Assembly (NCBI RefSeq): GCF_001921865.1
Contig: NZ_MSCT01000019.1
Coordinates: 434,001-498,000, forward strand
DNA length: 64,000 bases
Source: Pseudomonas chlororaphis
GTDB lineage: Bacteria; Pseudomonadota; Gammaproteobacteria; Pseudomonadales; Pseudomonadaceae
Reading direction: 5' to 3'
Under the pieces are notes generated by a model. It was not told the origin of the DNA. It searched no databases and saw only the letters and a program-made list of their open reading frames with translations. Positions 60,107 through 64,000 of the stretch are shown here, in pieces (the first letter of the stretch is position 1; every line of letters starts with the position of its first letter). Position numbers and translations under genes: made by a program.

Positions 60107-61111
60107 ATGACTCTACGAATCGCAATCAATGGTTTTGGCCGCATCGGCCGCAACGTCCTGCGCGCACTTTATACCCAAGGCTATCGTCAGGATCTGCAGA
60201 TCGTCGCCATCAACGATCTGGGTGACAGCTCGATCAATGCCCACCTGCTCAAATACGACACCGTCCACGGCACCTTCGACGCCGACGTCCAGCACGACCA
60301 GGAAAGCCTGACCGTCAACGGCGACCGGATCGCCGTCAGCGCCATCCGCAACCCGGCCGAACTGCCCTGGGCCGCCGAGAAGATCGACGTGGTGTTCGAA
60401 TGCACCGGCCTGTTCACCGACCGCGCCAAGGCCGCCGCCCATCTCAGCGCCGGCGCGCGCAAGGTGATTATCTCCGCCCCGGCCAAGGGCGCCGACGCCA
60501 CCGTGGTGTACGGCGTCAACCACGACATCCTGCGCCAGTCGCACCAGATCATTTCCAACGCCTCGTGCACCACCAACTGCCTGGCGCCGGTGGCCCAGGT
60601 GCTGAACCGCGAGCTGGGCATCGAAAGCGGGCTGATGACCACCATCCACGCCTACACCAACGACCAGAACCTGACCGACGTCTATCACAGCGACCCGTAC
60701 CGCGCGCGCTCGGCCACCCAGAACATGATCCCGAGCAAGACCGGCGCGGCCGAAGCCGTGGGCCTGGTGCTGCCGGAACTGGCGGGCAAGCTGACCGGCA
60801 TGGCGGTACGGGTGCCGGTGATCAACGTCTCGCTGGTGGACCTGACCGTGCAGCTCAAGCGCGACACCACCAGCGAAGAGGTCAACGCCCTGCTCAAGAG
60901 CGCCAGCCAGCACTCGAAGATCCTCGGCTACAACACCCTGCCGCTGGTCTCCAGCGACTTCAACCACAACCCGTTGTCGTCGATCTTCGACGCCAACCAC
61001 ACCAAGGTCAGCGGCGGCAAGCTGCTCAAGGTCCTGGCCTGGTACGACAACGAGTGGGGCTTCTCCAACCGCATGCTGGATAACTGCCTGGCCTTGTGCA
61101 ACGCCGAATAA
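60107..61111 (+). CDS. gap: Type I glyceraldehyde-3-phosphate dehydrogenase
   Basis: This 334-residue enzyme has the NAD motif AINGFGRIGRNVLRALY near the N-terminus and the catalytic Cys in SNASCTTNCLAPVAQVL. It oxidises glyceraldehyde-3-phosphate made by Eda. It is divergent from edd and shares its HexR-type operators. Pseudomonas carries several gap copies; this is the glucose-linked one by position. Confidence 0.95.
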   Translation: MTLRIAINGFGRIGRNVLRALYTQGYRQDLQIVAINDLGDSSINAHLLKYDTVHGTFDADVQHDQESLTVNGDRIAVSAIRNPAELPWAAEKIDVVFECTGLFTDRAKAAAHLSAGARKVIISAPAKGADATVVYGVNHDILRQSHQIISNASCTTNCLAPVAQVLNRELGIESGLMTTIHAYTNDQNLTDVYHSDPYRARSATQNMIPSKTGAAEAVGLVLPELAGKLTGMAVRVPVINVSLVDLTVQLKRDTTSEEVNALLKSASQHSKILGYNTLPLVSSDFNHNPLSSIFDANHTKVSGGKLLKVLAWYDNEWGFSNRMLDNCLALCNAE

Positions 61112-61127
61112 GAAGGCGACCGGCGAC

Positions 61128-61211
61128 GCAGGAGCGGCCGCAGGCTGCGATCTTTTGAACTTCAACCTGGAGCTTCAAGCGCACAAAGATCGCAGCCTCG
61201 GCTGCTCCTGC
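61128..61211. repeat. Palindromic repeat after gap
   Basis: GCAGGAGCGGCCGCAGGCTG and CAGCCTCGGCTGCTCCTGC face each other, with GCGATCTTT / AAAGATCGC pairing inside. This resembles the 4820 and 36636 elements in its GCTGCGAT core but has different ends. Confidence 0.8.
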
Positions 61212-61240
61212 TGGTTCTATCGGTGCAGGAGCGGCAACCC

Positions 61241-61705
61241 ATGATCGGTATCAGCTTCACCCAGGCCACCATGCCCGCGCGCAAGCGCATCGCCCTGGTG
61301 GCCCACGACCACTGCAAAAGCTTCTTGCTCGACTGGGCCGAACGGCAACAGGAGCGGCTCGCCCGGCACGAACTGCTGGCCACCGGCACCACCGGCCTGC
61401 TGCTGCACAAGCGCCTGGGCCTGCCGGTGGAAAGCATGATCAGCGGCCCGCTGGGCGGCGACCAGCAGCTCGGCGCGCGGATCGCCGAGCAGCGGGTGGA
61501 CATGCTGGTGTTCTTCTGGGACCCCTTCGAGCCCCAGCCCCACGATCCCGATATCAAGGCCCTGCTGCGGGTCGCGGCGGTGTGGAATATCCCGGTGGCC
61601 TGCAACGAATGCAGCGCCGACTACCTGCTTGCCAGCCCGCTGATGGACCAGGCGCACACCTACCGGATCCCGGACTACCCGGCCTACCTCGGCGCGCGGC
61701 AATAA
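61241..61705 (+). CDS. mgsA: Methylglyoxal synthase
   Basis: This 154-residue enzyme converts dihydroxyacetone phosphate to methylglyoxal. MPARKRIALVAHDHCKSFLL, LLATGTTGLLLHKRLGLPVE, SGPLGGDQQLGARIAEQRVD and FFWDPFEPQPHDPDIKALLR are the family motifs, with the catalytic Asp in GGDQQ. The start at 61241 (MIGISFTQ) follows GGAGCGG; a GTG 18 bp upstream is a weaker choice. It is placed next to gap at the triose-phosphate branch point. Confidence 0.94.
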   Translation: MIGISFTQATMPARKRIALVAHDHCKSFLLDWAERQQERLARHELLATGTTGLLLHKRLGLPVESMISGPLGGDQQLGARIAEQRVDMLVFFWDPFEPQPHDPDIKALLRVAAVWNIPVACNECSADYLLASPLMDQAHTYRIPDYPAYLGARQ

Positions 61706-61732
61706 TTCACGAAGGACTTGACCAAGCACGTA

Positions 61733-61751
61733 GATGATAAGCATTATCATC
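61733..61751. promoter_or_regulatory. Fur box upstream of the second FecI gene
   Basis: GATGATAA-GCA-TTATCATC is a near-ideal 19-bp Fur operator, 27 bp upstream of the sigma-factor start. Confidence 0.88.
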
Positions 61752-61778
61752 TGCTGAAAAAATCAGCCAGGTCCCGCT

Positions 61779-62297
61779 GTGAGCCAATCGCACTTCAATC
61801 ATGTCTTTCTCGCCCAGCGGGTTTCGCTGCTGCGTACCCTGGAGCGGATGGTCAACAACCACAGCACCGCCGAGGACCTGTTGCAGGAAACCTACCTGCG
61901 GGTGACCCGCGCGCTGAGCGAACGGGCCATCGACCACCTTGAACCCTTCGTGTTCCAGACCGCCCGCAACCTGGCGCTCGACCACCTGCGCTCACGGCGC
62001 ATCCAGGCCCGCACCGTGCTCGAGGACGTGCCCCTGGACGTGGTCGAAAGCGTTGCCGCGCCCCTGAGCAGCGCCGAGGATGCCGCCCATGCCGAACAGT
62101 TGCTGGAACGCCTGAACATGAGCCTTGCCCAACTCAGCCCGCGCCAACAGCAGATCTTCATCCTCAGCCGCCTGCACGGCCACAGCTACCTGGAGATCGC
62201 CGAGAAACTCGACGTCTCCCAGAGCACCGTGCAAAAGGAACTGAAGCTGATCATGGCCATCTGCATCGGCGTCGCCGAGCGTTTGAACGGTCATTGA
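61779..62297 (+). CDS. ECF sigma factor, FecI/iron-starvation type
   Basis: This 172-residue sigma factor has region 2 as VSLLRTLERMVNNHSTAEDL and LQETYLRVTRAL, and region 4 as LHGHSYLEIAEKLDVSQSTV with QKELKLIMAICIGVAERL. It starts at GTG 61779. A Fur box lies directly upstream, so it should be made under iron limitation. It precedes a FecR-type gene and a TonB-dependent receptor, forming a classic cell-surface signalling set. Confidence 0.93.
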   Translation: MSQSHFNHVFLAQRVSLLRTLERMVNNHSTAEDLLQETYLRVTRALSERAIDHLEPFVFQTARNLALDHLRSRRIQARTVLEDVPLDVVESVAAPLSSAEDAAHAEQLLERLNMSLAQLSPRQQQIFILSRLHGHSYLEIAEKLDVSQSTVQKELKLIMAICIGVAERLNGH

Positions 62298-62401
62298 GAG
62301 CACGCCGGGCGGGCGTCAGCCGCGGCCCTTTGTTACCCTTGACCGCCCTGCGCTCTCCATCTAAAAAAACAGCCGTGCACAGACACAGCCGAGGAACACC
62401 C

Positions 62402-63382
62402 GTGACGGACACCCACAGCAACCGGCCGACCGCCCAGGACGGGGAAACGCCCGCTGGCACTCTGGCCCAAGCCATGGACCAGGCCCTGGACTGGCTGATC
62501 CTGCTGGAGAACCCGAGCCCCGAACAGACCCGGCAATTTCACCTCTGGCTGAACGCCTCGCCCCTGCACGCCGAAGCGTTCGACAAGGCGCAGGCGATCT
62601 GGAACGGCCCGCAGATTGCCCGCTGCGCGCAAAGCCTGAGCGCGAAAAAGGCCAAGGTCGGCGTCCTCGCGCGCCTGCGCCCGCACTGGCGGCCGCTGGC
62701 CACTGCCGCGGTGCTGATCCTCGGTCTGTTCAGTTTCAGCAACCTGCCGCTGCGCTTGCAGGCCGACCACCTGACCGTGGTCGGCGAACGCCAGCGCCTG
62801 CAACTGGAAGACGGCTCGAAAGTCCTGCTCAATACCAATTCGGCGTTCTCCAGCACCATCGACGAACGCCAGCGCGTGGCCCGCCTGTACCAGGGCGAAG
62901 CCTTCTTCGAGATTCCCGCCAGCCGCAGCCAGCCGCTGGAACTGGACGCCGGCCCGGTGCGCGCCAGCGTGCGCGATACCGCCTTCGCCGTGCGTTACCT
63001 GGACGGCGTGGCCCAGGTGCGGGTGCAGCGCGGCGACGTCGACCTGCGCGCCACCCATGACGATGCCCGGGTGCGCCTGTCGGCCGGCGAGAGCATCCGC
63101 ATCGGCCCCAACGGTTTCGACCTTCCGGCCCGGCTCGACCCGGCCAAGGACCTGGCCTGGGTCCAGGGCCGGCTGGTGTTCGAGAACTGCCCGCTGAACC
63201 AGGTGCTGGCCGAACTGCGCCGTTATTACCCGGGCTGGATCATCAACACCAACGAGCGCCTGGCCGACGTCGCCGTCACCGGCAACTACCGCCTCGACCA
63301 GCCGCTGGACGTGGTGCGTTCGCTGGCTCACATCACCTCGGCGCGGCTGCAGGAATTTCCCGCCCTGGTGATTCTCAACTAG
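62402..63382 (+). CDS. FecR-family sigma regulator
   Basis: This 326-residue regulator has the N-terminal DUF4880 helix pair (MDQALDWLILLENPSPEQTR, then QFHLWLNASPLHAEAFDKAQ), a membrane helix near residue 100 (PLATAAVLILGLFSFSNLPL), the FecR domain (GERQRLQLEDGSKVLLNTNS), and a C-terminal STN-like part (VLAELRRYYPGWIINTNERL). The start is a GTG at 62402 after GAGGAACAC. It should transmit the receptor's ligand signal to the sigma factor. Confidence 0.92.
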   Translation: MTDTHSNRPTAQDGETPAGTLAQAMDQALDWLILLENPSPEQTRQFHLWLNASPLHAEAFDKAQAIWNGPQIARCAQSLSAKKAKVGVLARLRPHWRPLATAAVLILGLFSFSNLPLRLQADHLTVVGERQRLQLEDGSKVLLNTNSAFSSTIDERQRVARLYQGEAFFEIPASRSQPLELDAGPVRASVRDTAFAVRYLDGVAQVRVQRGDVDLRATHDDARVRLSAGESIRIGPNGFDLPARLDPAKDLAWVQGRLVFENCPLNQVLAELRRYYPGWIINTNERLADVAVTGNYRLDQPLDVVRSLAHITSARLQEFPALVILN

Positions 63383-63433
63383 AACGCATTTATTTTTACG
63401 CGATCGCTACCGGTCGTACGTCTCGTTATAGCC

Positions 63434-63452
63434 AATGCAATTGATTCGCATT
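63434..63452. promoter_or_regulatory. Fur-box-like sequence before the receptor
   Basis: AATGC-AATTGATTC-GCATT is a 19-bp dyad with Fur-box character, 54 bp upstream of the receptor start. It is weaker than the one at 61733. Confidence 0.5.
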
Positions 63453-63505
63453 AAAGATGGCGAATCAGCACCTATAAAAGATTCGTGCGACACGGAGCAC
63501 TATCG

Positions 63506-64000
63506 ATGTCCTCTCGCCTCAACAGCCGGTCCGCTTCACCTTCCCGCCAGGCTCGCCTGCAGAACTGCACGCTGTCGCTGCTGACCGCCGCCATCCTGCT
63601 GGCCGGCGCCCAGGCCGCGCCGGTCATGGCCGCCACCGCCGGGGCCCAGCCGACGCGCAACATGGGCGACTACAGCTTCGCCATCGAGCAGCAGCCGCTG
63701 GTCTCGGCGCTGAATGCCTTTACCGCCGTCACCGGCTGGCAGGTCGGCCTGCCGGCGGAACTCGGCGAAGGCATCGCGTCGCCGGGCGTACGCGGCTCGC
63801 TGCCAGCGGAGAAAGCCCTGGACCGCCTGCTGATGGGCACCAACCTGAGCTACCGCAAGCTGGGCAACAACAATATCGTCCTGGAAAAGCGCGCCAGCGG
63901 CGGCGCCCTGAACCTGCAACAGGTGACCATCAGCGCCACGCGCCAGGAACAGGACATCAATAGCGTCCCGAGCACCGTGACCGTCCACGACCGCCAGGAC
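63506..64000 (+). CDS. TonB-dependent receptor with STN domain, partial (heme/siderophore type)
   Basis: Only the first 165 residues lie in the window; the frame is open at the right edge. The signal peptide is about 42 residues (LSLLTAAILLAGAQAAPVMA). The STN domain is YSFAIEQQPLVSALNAFTAV through LDRLLMGTNLSYRKLGNNNI. The TonB-box/plug start QVTISATRQEQDINSVPSTV resembles the hemoglobin/HasR-type receptors in its VPSTV plug opening, but full assignment needs the barrel. It is the target of the FecI-FecR pair just upstream. Confidence 0.88.
   Translation, partial: MSSRLNSRSASPSRQARLQNCTLSLLTAAILLAGAQAAPVMAATAGAQPTRNMGDYSFAIEQQPLVSALNAFTAVTGWQVGLPAELGEGIASPGVRGSLPAEKALDRLLMGTNLSYRKLGNNNIVLEKRASGGALNLQQVTISATRQEQDINSVPSTVTVHDRQD

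Overview
The window is a high-GC chromosomal segment from a Pseudomonas, most likely of the P. fluorescens/protegens/chlororaphis group. The evidence is the gene order edd-glk-gltR-gtrS / gtsABCD-oprB / hexR-zwf-pgl-eda, a gntR-gntK-gntT locus, the tandem fadD1-fadD2 pair beside a lysophospholipase and a MaoC gene, and many copies of the Pseudomonas REP palindrome (TGTAGGAGCGAGCTTGCTCGCGAT and variants). Coding density is about 90%. I see no rRNA, tRNA, CRISPR array, prophage or insertion sequence. Species-level placement is inference.

Layout. 1-4.7 kb: housekeeping and accessory singletons (NTF2-like protein, acetyltransferase, FMN-binding protein, GyrI-like protein, LysE exporter, AlaC). 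4.9-8.1 kb: gluconate uptake and phosphorylation (gntT, gntK) with the divergent LacI-type repressor gntR and three matching operators. 8.1-15.9 kb: exporters, LysR regulators, two glutathione S-transferases and an MFS transporter, several as divergent regulator/target pairs. 15.9-24.9 kb: a seven-gene minus-strand cluster reading ECF sigma factor, FecR-type anti-sigma, TonB-dependent receptor with a signalling domain, betaine-type binding protein, sulfonate-type binding protein, ornithine-cyclodeaminase-family protein, and a histidine-ammonia-lyase homologue without the Ala-Ser-Gly triad that makes the MIO cofactor. This is the most unusual part of the window. 25-36.6 kb: an orphan PhnD-like protein with a fatty acid desaturase, a signal-peptide methyltransferase-like protein, peptide deformylase, YihY, CsbD, fadD1/fadD2 and neighbours. 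36.8-39.8 kb: an AaeAB-like efflux operon. 40-42 kb: DUF2383 protein, DUF3820 protein and a class V aminotransferase.

42.3-61.7 kb is the glucose and Entner-Doudoroff region. OprB and GtsABCD bring glucose in, Glk phosphorylates it, Zwf, Pgl, Edd and Eda split it to pyruvate and glyceraldehyde-3-phosphate, and Gap continues. GtrS/GltR and HexR regulate the system. Candidate HexR operators lie before zwf and between edd and gap. A/C-rich AAnAAnAA motifs of the Hfq/Crc catabolite-repression type precede gntT, zwf, oprB, gtsA, the AGE epimerase, gltR and gap. A 34-bp motif is shared by the gtsA and AGE-epimerase upstream regions. 61.7-64 kb begins a second, Fur-box-controlled FecI-FecR-TonB receptor set; the receptor runs off the right edge.
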